From contig JBKBYG010000021.1 in assembly GCA_046313435.1 (NCBI GenBank), forward strand, positions 1 through 25,045: a stretch of DNA of 25,045 bases, in the 5' to 3' direction. The position numbers were made by a program, and so were the translations under genes. The notes below the pieces were generated by a model. That model was not told the origin of the DNA and made no database searches. It saw only the letters and a list, made by a program, of their open reading frames with translations. Shown one piece after another: positions 7,433 to 14,335 of this stretch (its first letter is position 1; the number at the start of each line of letters is the position of its first letter). The stretch is from JBKBYG01 sp046313435. GTDB taxonomy: Bacteria; Pseudomonadota; Alphaproteobacteria; Rickettsiales; Arcanibacteraceae.

Positions 7433-9028
7433 ATGAACGATATTATATTATCAACCCCAGAGATTCACCATGATGAGCATCCAACTGGTATTAAAAGATG
7501 GATATTTTCCACTAATCACAAAGATATTGGATCACTCTATTTAATCTTTTCAATTATGGCTGGAATCATTGGCGGACTAATGTCAGTTCTTTTAAGGCTT
7601 GAGCTTGCAGAACCTGGAAATCAGTTTTTAGGAGGCAATCACCAATTTTATAACGTAATGCTAACTGCACATGCTTTAATTATGGTGTTTTTCATGATTA
7701 TGCCTGCATTAATGGGAGGATTTGGTAATTGGTTTGTACCTTTAATGATTGGCGCACCTGATATGGCATTCCCCCGAATGAATAATGTTAGTTTTTGGCT
7801 GCTTGTTCCTTCATTTATCTTACTTATGGGCTCAGCTTTTGTACAAGGTGGCGCTGGAACAGGGTGGACAATTTATCCCCCTTTAAGTAGCGTAGGCCAA
7901 ACCGGCGCAGCTGTCGATATGGCTATACTTAGCCTCCATTTAGCAGGAATATCCTCAATACTTGGTGCAATAAATTTTATTGTTACAATTTTTAACATGC
8001 GCGCTCCAGGAATGACATTACATAAAATGCCATTATTCGCTTGGGCTGTTTTAATTACTGCGTTTTTGCTTCTATTAGCTTTACCTGTCCTTGGTGGCGC
8101 AATTACTATGTTGCTTACTGACCGAAATTTTGGCACAAGCTTTTTTGAGCCTTCTGGAGGAGGTGACCCAGTATTATTCCAACATTTATTTTGGTTTTTT
8201 GGCCATCCTGAAGTATATATTATTATCCTTCCAGGATTTGGTATTATAAGTCATGTGATATCTACTTTTTCAAGAAAGCCTATATTTGGATATCTCGGTA
8301 TGGTGTATGCTATTATATCAATTGGCGTTATTGGTTTTGTAGTGTGGGCGCATCATATGTTTACTGTAGGGTTAAGTGTTAATACACTTGCATATTTTAC
8401 AGTAGCTACAATGGTTATTGCAGTACCTACAGGAATTAAAGTATTTAGCTGGATTGCAACAATGTGGGGAGGATCAATTGAATTTAAAACTCCTATGTTG
8501 TTTGCAGTAGGTTTCATATTCTTATTTACAGTTGGAGGTGTAACAGGAGTTGTATTATCAAATTCTTCTCTCGATAGAATGTTTCATGATACTTATTACG
8601 TAGTTGCGCATTTTCATTATGTAATGGCCCTTGGTGCATTATTTGCTGCATTTGCAGGATTCTATTATTGGATTGGCAAAATTTCCGGTCGTCAATATTC
8701 TGAATGTTTAGGCAAAATACATTTTTGGCTTACTTTTATTGGAGTGAATTTAACATTCTTCCCTCAGCATTTTCTAGGTATGGCTGGCATGCCTCGTCGT
8801 ATTCCTGATTATCCTGATGCATTTATGGGATGGAACTATATTTCTACAGTTGGTTCGGTCATAGGCATGGCCGCTTCATTATTCTTTGTATATGTAGCAT
8901 ATCATACTTTAAGACATGGTAAACCCTGCCCTGATAATCCATGGGGTGAAGGAGCAAATACTCTTGAGTGGACAGTTAGCTCACCTCCTCCATTCCATAC
9001 ATTTGAAAAATTACCAAGAATTAACTAA
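7433..9028 (+). CDS. coxA: Cytochrome c oxidase subunit I (aa3 type)
   Basis: The 531-residue catalytic subunit, with about 12 membrane helices, reduces O2 to water and pumps protons. The heme and copper ligands are all visible: His80 (TAHALIMVFF) and His395 for low-spin heme a, His393 (VAHFHYV) for heme a3, and His258, His307 and His308 (GHPEVY and WAHHMFTVG) for CuB. Tyr262 of GHPEVY is the residue cross-linked to His258 in the family, and Glu260 marks the A1-type D-channel. A good AGAGGA ribosome-binding site precedes the ATG. The C-terminus PPPFHTFEKLP is typical of alphaproteobacterial and mitochondrial-type subunits. Confidence 0.98.
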   Translation: MNDIILSTPEIHHDEHPTGIKRWIFSTNHKDIGSLYLIFSIMAGIIGGLMSVLLRLELAEPGNQFLGGNHQFYNVMLTAHALIMVFFMIMPALMGGFGNWFVPLMIGAPDMAFPRMNNVSFWLLVPSFILLMGSAFVQGGAGTGWTIYPPLSSVGQTGAAVDMAILSLHLAGISSILGAINFIVTIFNMRAPGMTLHKMPLFAWAVLITAFLLLLALPVLGGAITMLLTDRNFGTSFFEPSGGGDPVLFQHLFWFFGHPEVYIIILPGFGIISHVISTFSRKPIFGYLGMVYAIISIGVIGFVVWAHHMFTVGLSVNTLAYFTVATMVIAVPTGIKVFSWIATMWGGSIEFKTPMLFAVGFIFLFTVGGVTGVVLSNSSLDRMFHDTYYVVAHFHYVMALGALFAAFAGFYYWIGKISGRQYSECLGKIHFWLTFIGVNLTFFPQHFLGMAGMPRRIPDYPDAFMGWNYISTVGSVIGMAASLFFVYVAYHTLRHGKPCPDNPWGEGANTLEWTVSSPPPFHTFEKLPRIN

Positions 9029-9057
9029 TTTAAAAATTGACAATTATAAAAAATTAA

Positions 9058-9091
9058 CTTATTGTATTATTAATTTTAATAATACAATAAG
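9058..9091. promoter_or_regulatory. Perfect 15-bp inverted repeat (hairpin or operator) between coxA and the 136-aa gene
   Basis: The left arm CTTATTGTATTATTA (9058-9072) and right arm TAATAATACAATAAG (9077-9091) are exact reverse complements around a 4-nt loop. The right arm ends inside the AAGGAA ribosome-binding site (9089-9094) of the gene at 9100. A TTGACA (9037-9042) with TATTGT 17 bp downstream (9060-9065) places a possible -10 inside the left arm. The element could therefore be an operator, an mRNA hairpin limiting translation, or a stability structure at the coxA 3' end. No U-tract follows, so it is not a standard terminator. Confidence 0.7.
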
Positions 9092-9099
9092 GAACTAGA

Positions 9100-9510
9100 A
9101 TGTCTTTTTTAAATTTTAACTCCGGAACTGCTTTAGGTGCAGCATTAGGTTATTCATTTGGAAATAATTTACTTTATTTGAATAGCTTAATATGGAATTT
9201 TCAACCTTATACTCAACCTAATCTTGCAATTGCTTTTCAAGTAGGAGGTAGTATTTTAGGAATGAATTATGGCAATCAACTTTATAACGAAGTTATTGAT
9301 TCTGATAATTCTATGAGCACCTCATTGTCTCCGTTCAATCCTGGAACTTTTTTTGGTACAACTGTTGGATTTGTTATAGGCAATTCTATATCCTCCTTGT
9401 GCGAACAAACTTTAGGTATATCCGGCACTAGTATTGAAATAGGCTTAGAAGTAGCTGGCGGAGTTTTAGGTATGTATTATGGTAATGAGTTATATGACGA
9501 TTTACTTTAA
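9100..9510 (+). CDS. Unknown glycine-zipper protein with internal duplication, in the cox cluster
   Basis: A 136-residue protein made of two copies of one unit: residues 5-64 (FNSGTALGAALGYSFGN ... GGSILGMNYGNQLYNEVI) and 78-135 (FNPGTFFGTTVGFVIGN ... AGGVLGMYYGNELYDDLL). Each half has two Gly-rich, weakly hydrophobic helices with GxxxG-like spacing (a glycine-zipper pattern, known in membrane-associated oligomers). No signal peptide, cysteines for cofactor binding, or known oxidase-assembly motif is visible. It has a strong AAGGAA ribosome-binding site, follows coxA by 71 bp, and is followed by a terminator, so it is probably expressed with or next to coxBA. I do not recognise the family. 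It could be an inserted lineage-specific gene or a small oxidase accessory factor. Confidence 0.75.
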   Translation: MSFLNFNSGTALGAALGYSFGNNLLYLNSLIWNFQPYTQPNLAIAFQVGGSILGMNYGNQLYNEVIDSDNSMSTSLSPFNPGTFFGTTVGFVIGNSISSLCEQTLGISGTSIEIGLEVAGGVLGMYYGNELYDDLL

Positions 9511-9578
9511 TAGGTAAAGCTGTTTATGTAGATATTACTGAATAATATTCTGCACTTTCTAAAATCATAAATATTTTT

Positions 9579-9613
9579 AAAGCGGCACCATTCTATAAAT
9601 AGTGTCGCTTTTT
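9579..9613 (+). terminator. Rho-independent terminator after the coxB-coxA-orf136 unit
   Basis: The left arm AAAGCGGCAC (9579-9588) pairs with GTGTCGCTTT (9602-9611), 10 bp with one G-U pair and a 13-nt loop, followed by a T-rich stretch. It is unusually GC-rich for this DNA. It separates coxB-coxA-orf136 from ctaB. Confidence 0.8.
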
Positions 9614-9750
9614 ATTTTATAAAAAAACTCAATGCAATTTATTAACAAAATTAACTTAATTCGTTCTAAACATTCTTTTTTCTTATATAGAGAAAGACTC
9701 TTCCTTAATATTATTTTTTTTATCATTTAAAGATTTTCACAAAATAAAGT

Positions 9751-9780
9751 TTGAATATATAATCATATTTAGATTATATT
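9751..9780 (+). promoter_or_regulatory. Candidate promoter of the ctaB-ctaG-ctaE segment
   Basis: TTGAAT (9751-9756), an 18-bp spacer and TATATT (9775-9780) lie downstream of the terminator at 9579 and about 70 bp upstream of ctaB. The position is sensible, because a terminator separates ctaB from coxA, but the sequence match is only fair. Confidence 0.33.
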
Positions 9781-9852
9781 ACTTTTAGTTTTATTAAGCA
9801 GCTTTAAAAAGCTAATTTTACCTTAAATATTATATAATATATTTTTTATAAA

Positions 9853-10779
9853 ATGGCAGAAAATCAATCCTTTACTAAAAATAACTATACTACATCAGAT
9901 CATTACGAAACTGAAATTAAAGATTATATTAGTTTACTTAAGCCTAGAGTAATGTCTTTAGTTATATTTACTGGTTTTACAGGAATGTATTTAGCCCCAG
10001 GCAATATTCACCCTTTACTTGCTTTTATATCAATATTATGTATTGCTTTAGGTTCGGGAGCTGCAGGAGCAATTAATATGTGGTATGATCGCGATATAGA
10101 TCAAATAATGTCTAGAACCAAAAACCGCCCTATTCCCACTGGCAAAATTAACCCTACTAATGCATTAGAATTTGCCCTTATAGTTGCGATAGCTTCAGTT
10201 TTTATAATGGCTGTTTTTATAAATTTTTTATCAGCATTTTTTTTACTATCTGCAATTTTATTTTATGTATTTATTTATACAATTTGGCTTAAAAGAAGAA
10301 CTCCACAAAACATAGTAATAGGTGGAGCTGCAGGCGCGTTCCCTCCTATCATAGGCTGGTGCGCAGTAACAAATTCTTTGACAATCGAGCCTATAATGCT
10401 TTTTTTGATAATTTTTCTTTGGACCCCTCCTCATTTTTGGGCATTATCGTTATATAAATCGTCTGATTATAAAAAAGCAAATATCCCAATGCTGCCTGTA
10501 GTAGCAGGAGAAGACGAAACCAGAAAACAAATATTAATTTATAGTATAATAATGGGGATATTTACTATTTTATTTGGTTTTTACTTGAATAAAGGAGCAC
10601 TATATTTGATTTCCACAATATTGCTAAATATACAATTTTTACAACTTGCCTTTGTTATATGGTTTAGAAAAAATAATATATATGCACCAAAATTGTTTGG
10701 ATATTCAATAATTTATTTATTTGTTTTATTTTCTATGCTAATCTTAGATAAGTTATTTTACTACCCAATATTTTCTTAA
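9853..10779 (+). CDS. ctaB: Protoheme IX farnesyltransferase (heme O synthase)
   Basis: A 308-residue polytopic membrane enzyme of the UbiA superfamily. It attaches a farnesyl group from farnesyl diphosphate to protoheme, giving heme O, the precursor of the heme A used by the aa3 oxidase. The first Asp-rich active-site motif NMWYDRDIDQIMSRTKNRP starts at residue 75 with its typical N..YDxxID pattern. The second conserved stretch is WTPPHFWALSLYKSSDY followed by IPMLPVV. About nine membrane helices are predicted. No clear ribosome-binding site is visible before the ATG at 9853, but the N-terminus (variable soluble leader, then DYISLLKPRVMSLV) fits the family. Confidence 0.96.
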   Translation: MAENQSFTKNNYTTSDHYETEIKDYISLLKPRVMSLVIFTGFTGMYLAPGNIHPLLAFISILCIALGSGAAGAINMWYDRDIDQIMSRTKNRPIPTGKINPTNALEFALIVAIASVFIMAVFINFLSAFFLLSAILFYVFIYTIWLKRRTPQNIVIGGAAGAFPPIIGWCAVTNSLTIEPIMLFLIIFLWTPPHFWALSLYKSSDYKKANIPMLPVVAGEDETRKQILIYSIIMGIFTILFGFYLNKGALYLISTILLNIQFLQLAFVIWFRKNNIYAPKLFGYSIIYLFVLFSMLILDKLFYYPIFS

Positions 10780-10794
10780 AGTTAAAATTATATA

Positions 10795-10911
10795 ATGCCA
10801 ATTAGCGAAATTCACACAAGGAAGAGAAAGAAAAACTATATTTTATTAGTAATATTACTAATAACTGTAATATTATTTTTCTCTGTAACATTATTAAAGT
10901 TTAATTTATAA
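10795..10911 (+). CDS. Small single-helix membrane protein between ctaB and ctaG (CoxF-like position)
   Basis: A 38-residue ORF from ATG 10795 to TAA 10909-10911. It has a short basic N-terminus (HTRKRKKNY) followed by one hydrophobic helix (about residues 15-33) and a short end. Small proteins with exactly this design, a basic RxxKNY segment then a single helix, occupy the gap between ctaB and ctaG in many alphaproteobacteria and are sometimes called CoxF. Its stop lies 2 bp before the ctaG start, consistent with co-translation. Size makes homology hard to prove; position and architecture support it. A role in oxidase assembly is inferred. Confidence 0.72.
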   Translation: MPISEIHTRKRKKNYILLVILLITVILFFSVTLLKFNL

Positions 10912-10913
10912 TA

Positions 10914-11435
10914 ATGAATAATAAAAGATTAGCCTATAGCTTATGCGGTATAGTGTTAGGCATGTGTTTACTTGCATACGCTTCTGTGCCCTTATATAGC
11001 ATATTTTGTAAAGTCACAGGGTATGGCGGCACACCCAGAACTGCTATAGGAGCAATAGCACCAACTATTAAAGGAAATTATATTACAGTAAGATTTGATT
11101 CAAACATTGAACCAAGTTTAAATTGGAAATTTTCTCCTCTACAAAAAGAAGTCAAAATTAAAACTGGTGATACTGCTTTAGTATTCTATAACGCAGAAAA
11201 TTTATCTGAAGAATCGACTACAGGAACTGCTGTATATAATGTTACTCCTAGCCAGGCAGGGTTATATTTCAATAAGATTGAATGTTTTTGCTTTGAAGAA
11301 CAAACACTTTTACCTAAACAAAAAGTTGATATGCCTGTATCTTTTTTTATAGATCCTAAAATTGAAGAAGATTTAGAGTTAAGAGGTATTGATACTATTA
11401 CTTTATCCTACAGTTTTTTTAAAATTAAAAAATAA
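10914..11435 (+). CDS. ctaG: Cytochrome c oxidase assembly protein CtaG/Cox11 (CuB chaperone)
   Basis: A 173-residue protein anchored by one N-terminal helix (about 7-27), with the C-terminal domain outside the cytoplasmic membrane. It delivers copper to the CuB site of subunit I. The copper-binding motif is intact: Cys124 and Cys126 in ECFCFEEQTL. Family blocks YSIFCKVTGYGGTP (28-41, with a further conserved Cys32), VYNVTPSQAGLYFNKIECF and LPKQKVDMPVSFFIDP follow in the expected order. The stop overlaps the start of the downstream prepilin gene by one base (TAATG), so the two are translationally linked. Confidence 0.96.
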   Translation: MNNKRLAYSLCGIVLGMCLLAYASVPLYSIFCKVTGYGGTPRTAIGAIAPTIKGNYITVRFDSNIEPSLNWKFSPLQKEVKIKTGDTALVFYNAENLSEESTTGTAVYNVTPSQAGLYFNKIECFCFEEQTLLPKQKVDMPVSFFIDPKIEEDLELRGIDTITLSYSFFKIKK

Positions 11436-12181
11436 TGCGAAAATCTTTTAACCAGAATTCTTGTAAAGCTTACACACTAACTGAATTATCTATAAGTTTA
11501 GTTATTATTGGATTTATATTCTCGTGTGTCTTCGTAGGAAACAGAATATATAATGCTGCAAATCTTAGAAAGATAATTAACGAAAATGAACTTTACCGAA
11601 CTGCAGTTTCAAATTTTAGGAACTCCTACAATGCAGTACCCGGGGATATGATTAATGCTCAGTCAGTTCTTCCAAAAGTAGCCTCTGGACTTTCAGTTGC
11701 AGGTAACGGCAATGGTAACGGTTTAGTAGATACATCAGCGGAATTATACTTAATGCCTCAGCATCTACAAGCAGGAGGATTTTTATTTAATAAATTTTAT
11801 AATGGCACAAGTGATATAATAATGTCAGAAATTACTGCAAATTCATGGTCATTAAACTCATTTAATCAAAATATTTATAACATTTGGCAAGCAAATGAGA
11901 TAAATTTATTATATTATAATAAAGGACTCGGCTTAACAAATGGCTCAATAAGCCCAATTGACGCTTCAAATATTGACTTTAAGATTGATGACGGTAATGC
12001 TACAACTGGCAGTGTTATAGCTATGGTAAGCTCAAGTTCTTATAGTTGTATAAGTTCTGCTAATGGCACAGGAACTAAGCAAGACAGTACTTACACCGGA
12101 ACAGATGCAAATTATATTTTAACAGTAACTTCTAGAGAATGTGAATTATTATTTGGTGCTTCTAAAGCTCAAATAAATTAA
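11435..12181 (+). CDS. Prepilin-like protein with N-terminal methylation/cleavage motif (paralogue 2)
   Basis: A 248-residue protein. The N-terminus has a basic leader (MRKSFNQNSCKA) then YTLTELSISLVIIGFIF: cleavage before Tyr, Glu at +5, Ala at -1, then a hydrophobic helix. Body motifs match the paralogue at 5702: NSYNAVPGDMINA against QYNALPGDFNAA, a GNGNGNG stretch, MPQHLQAGGFLF against YQHLYLGGML, and IDFKIDDG against IDKKIDDG. C-terminal cysteines could form a disulfide. The gene begins on the last base of ctaG and lies 79 bp before ctaE, an unusual site for a pilin-like gene within oxidase assembly genes. Function beyond pilin-like export is unknown. Confidence 0.82.
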   Translation: MRKSFNQNSCKAYTLTELSISLVIIGFIFSCVFVGNRIYNAANLRKIINENELYRTAVSNFRNSYNAVPGDMINAQSVLPKVASGLSVAGNGNGNGLVDTSAELYLMPQHLQAGGFLFNKFYNGTSDIIMSEITANSWSLNSFNQNIYNIWQANEINLLYYNKGLGLTNGSISPIDASNIDFKIDDGNATTGSVIAMVSSSSYSCISSANGTGTKQDSTYTGTDANYILTVTSRECELLFGASKAQIN

Positions 12182-12260
12182 GCACTTATAAATCAATTTA
12201 TTTTATAAAAAAAATATTATATTATATTAAATATTATATAAGAATAGAAATGGAGCAATC

Positions 12261-13103
12261 ATGGCGCATAACAATATTAAAGAATCAAATGCAAAAGTTG
12301 GGCATAACTTTCATTTAGTGAATCCTAGCCCTTGGCCTATAGCTACTTCTTTTTCGCTATTAATACTGGCGATTGGAGGAATCCTATTTATGCATAAATA
12401 TATGATTGGGCATTTTGTATTACCTTTAGGTCTACTACTTGTCATTTCAACAGTATATTGCTGGTGGAAAGATGTTGTTACGGAAGGAATAAGAGATAAA
12501 GCTCATTCAGAAATAGTGCAACAAGGTTTAAGAATAGGAATGGCCTTATTCATTTTATCAGAAATAATGTTTTTTTATGCATTCTTTTTCTCTTATTTTA
12601 AAGCAAGTTTTGATCCTGTGAATATTTTAGAACCAGGCGAAGTATGGGCAATAAAAGAAGGGATCTGGCCGCCTGCAGGAATTGAAAAATTTGATCCTTG
12701 GGATATTCCTTTTATGAATACTTTAATATTATTATTATCTGGAACAACAGTGACATGGGCGCATCATGCTCTAATTGAAAATAACAAAAAGGACTTAATT
12801 CAAGCTTTGACTTATACTGTAATACTTGGGGTGTTTTTTAGCTGTATGCAAGCTATAGAATATATGCACTCTCCTTTTCTTTTTAAAGATGGTGTATATG
12901 CTTCAAATTTTTACATGGCTACTGGCTTTCATGGAGCCCATGTTCTTATTGGAACTATATTTTTATTAGTATGCTTAATTCGAGCTAAAAAAGGTGACTT
13001 TGATAAAGGCAAAGGGCATTTAGCCTTAGAATTTGCTGCATGGTATTGGCATTTCGTTGACGTGGTTTGGTTATTTTTATATATATTTGTGTATATATTC
13101 TAA
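12261..13103 (+). CDS. ctaE: Cytochrome c oxidase subunit III
   Basis: A 280-residue subunit with seven predicted helices that stabilises the catalytic core of the aa3 oxidase. Diagnostic stretches are HNFHLVNPSPWPI near the N-terminus, WWKDVVTEG with EGIRDKAHSEIVQQGLR, a membrane glutamate in LSEIMFFYAFFFSYFK, the EGIWPPAGIEKFDPWDIPFMNT block, GTTVTWAHHAL, GFHGAHVLIGT, and the C-terminal WYWHFVDVVWLFLYIFVY. A GGAG ribosome-binding site lies about 7 nt before the ATG. It is the last gene of the cluster and is followed by a terminator. Confidence 0.97.
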   Translation: MAHNNIKESNAKVGHNFHLVNPSPWPIATSFSLLILAIGGILFMHKYMIGHFVLPLGLLLVISTVYCWWKDVVTEGIRDKAHSEIVQQGLRIGMALFILSEIMFFYAFFFSYFKASFDPVNILEPGEVWAIKEGIWPPAGIEKFDPWDIPFMNTLILLLSGTTVTWAHHALIENNKKDLIQALTYTVILGVFFSCMQAIEYMHSPFLFKDGVYASNFYMATGFHGAHVLIGTIFLLVCLIRAKKGDFDKGKGHLALEFAAWYWHFVDVVWLFLYIFVYIF

Positions 13104-13131
13104 CCAATTTATAGATCTTCTAGTTTATTAT

Positions 13132-13180
13132 ATAAAAGCGATAAATTTTTTAAATTAGCAAGTTTATCGCTTTTATGATT
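13132..13180 (+). terminator. Terminator hairpin after ctaE
   Basis: The left arm ATAAAAGCGATAAA (13132-13145) and right arm TTTATCGCTTTTAT (13163-13176) are perfect reverse complements over 14 bp with a 17-nt loop. The right arm carries a T-run and the left arm an A-run, so it could act in both directions. It closes the oxidase cluster. Confidence 0.72.
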
Positions 13181-13298
13181 ATAGTTGTTTCAGTTGGATT
13201 AGTGCAAAGAAAGAAGCTTATAAATAGTAAGCCAAGTGACGATGCCCAACTTTCCATTAAATAACTATATATATTTATAAAGGCATTATTTAAATAAC

Positions 13299-14219
13299 AT
13301 GGAAATATTCTGGACAATTTTTTTTCAAATTATTCCTCTTTTTATCAAAGTATTGATTGGATTTATAGCTGGCAAATTTTTGCAAGTTGATCGTTCTTCA
13401 ATTGCTTCATTAGTGTTTTATCTAATTAGCCCAATATTCTTCTTTTACAGTGTTGCTACTGCTTCTATTACTCAATCTACTTTAGCCCTTCCATTACTAT
13501 TATATATCATTGCATGTTTTATATGCTTAGTATTTTATAATATTGGAAAATTAATTTGGAGAGACTCAACAGCGAATCTTTTAGCTTTTACAGCAGGCAA
13601 TGGCAATGCTGGTTATTTTGGATTACCCATAGTGATGCAGTTATTCGATAAAGATTACATTGGGATTTATGTAACAGCTATGCTTGGAATAACTTTATAT
13701 GAAAATTCATTAGGATTTTTTATTACTGCAAAAAATAATTATACTACTCGCGATTCAATAAAACGTGTTTTAAAACTGCCAATGTTACATGCTTTTATAC
13801 TTGGTTGTGTTGTAAGTTCACTTCATATTAATGTGCATCCTATGTTTGATACATTTATGAACAATATCCGTGGATGCTATTCAGTTCTAGGTATGATGCT
13901 AATAGGATTAGGATTAGCTTCAGTAACTAACATGTCTATAGATTTTAAATTTATTGGATTAAGCTTGGGAGCAAGATTTATCGTATGGCCGCTTATAATG
14001 TTTAGCTTAGTATTAATTGACCAAAATTACTTACATATTTATGACGATAACATACATAAAATTTTAAAAATGCTTTCTATTGTTCCATTAGCAGCAAATA
14101 CTGTTATAATTGCATCCCTCATGAAATCTCATCCTGAAAAAGCTGCTTCAGCTGTGCTCGCAAGTACTGTTTTAGCTTTATTCTATGTTCCATTAATGAT
14201 TGCATTTCTTATAAGTTAA
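13299..14219 (+). CDS. AEC (auxin efflux carrier) family transporter
   Basis: A 306-residue membrane protein with about ten helices in two halves. The N-terminal half has FIAGKFLQVD followed by SLVFYLISPIFFFYSV, and the family's GNxGYFGLP motif is clear as GNGNAGYFGLPIVMQLF (about residues 101-117). The second half has FMNNIRGCYSVLGMMLIGLGLA and ends with AANTVIIASLMKSHPEKAASAVLASTV (residues about 266-292), typical of the AEC/MdcF family. Bacterial members move dicarboxylates such as malate or malonate, or amino acids; the substrate cannot be read from sequence. It stands alone, with inverted repeats on both sides, and is probably a single-gene transcript. Confidence 0.9.
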   Translation: MEIFWTIFFQIIPLFIKVLIGFIAGKFLQVDRSSIASLVFYLISPIFFFYSVATASITQSTLALPLLLYIIACFICLVFYNIGKLIWRDSTANLLAFTAGNGNAGYFGLPIVMQLFDKDYIGIYVTAMLGITLYENSLGFFITAKNNYTTRDSIKRVLKLPMLHAFILGCVVSSLHINVHPMFDTFMNNIRGCYSVLGMMLIGLGLASVTNMSIDFKFIGLSLGARFIVWPLIMFSLVLIDQNYLHIYDDNIHKILKMLSIVPLAANTVIIASLMKSHPEKAASAVLASTVLALFYVPLMIAFLIS

Positions 14220-14236
14220 AATTTACATAAACTTAA

Positions 14237-14279
14237 TAAATTATAGTTACTATATAAACAAATAATTAACTATAATTTA
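14237..14279 (+). terminator. AT-only inverted repeat after the AEC transporter, possible weak terminator
   Basis: TAAATTATAGTTA (14237-14249) and TAACTATAATTTA (14267-14279) are perfect 13-bp reverse complements with a 17-nt loop. The stem has almost no G or C and only a poor T-tract follows, so terminator activity is uncertain. Its place between two separate genes fits. Confidence 0.4.
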
Positions 14280-14335
14280 GCTTCTTTAAAACAAGTTCGA
14301 TTTTAGTATATCAATTTTGGAATATTATAAAATAA

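Larger units (their letters stand above)
9511..9852 (+). other. Gene-free gap between orf136 and ctaB
   Basis: This 342-bp stretch contains the terminator at 9579-9613 and a candidate promoter (TTGAAT 9751-9756, 18 bp, TATATT 9775-9780). A TATAAT at 9833-9838 lies only 14 bp from the ctaB ATG and has no good -35. No convincing ORF, RNA gene or repeat was found. Confidence 0.5.

Noticed and set aside
8916..9098. A 60-codon frame overlapping the coxA 3' end
   Set aside because: It is out of frame with coxA, whose C-terminus is conserved, and it has no family resemblance.
9800..9813. Short inverted repeat AGCTTT/AAAGCT upstream of ctaB
   Set aside because: The 2-nt loop is too small for a stable hairpin and the stem is only 6 bp.
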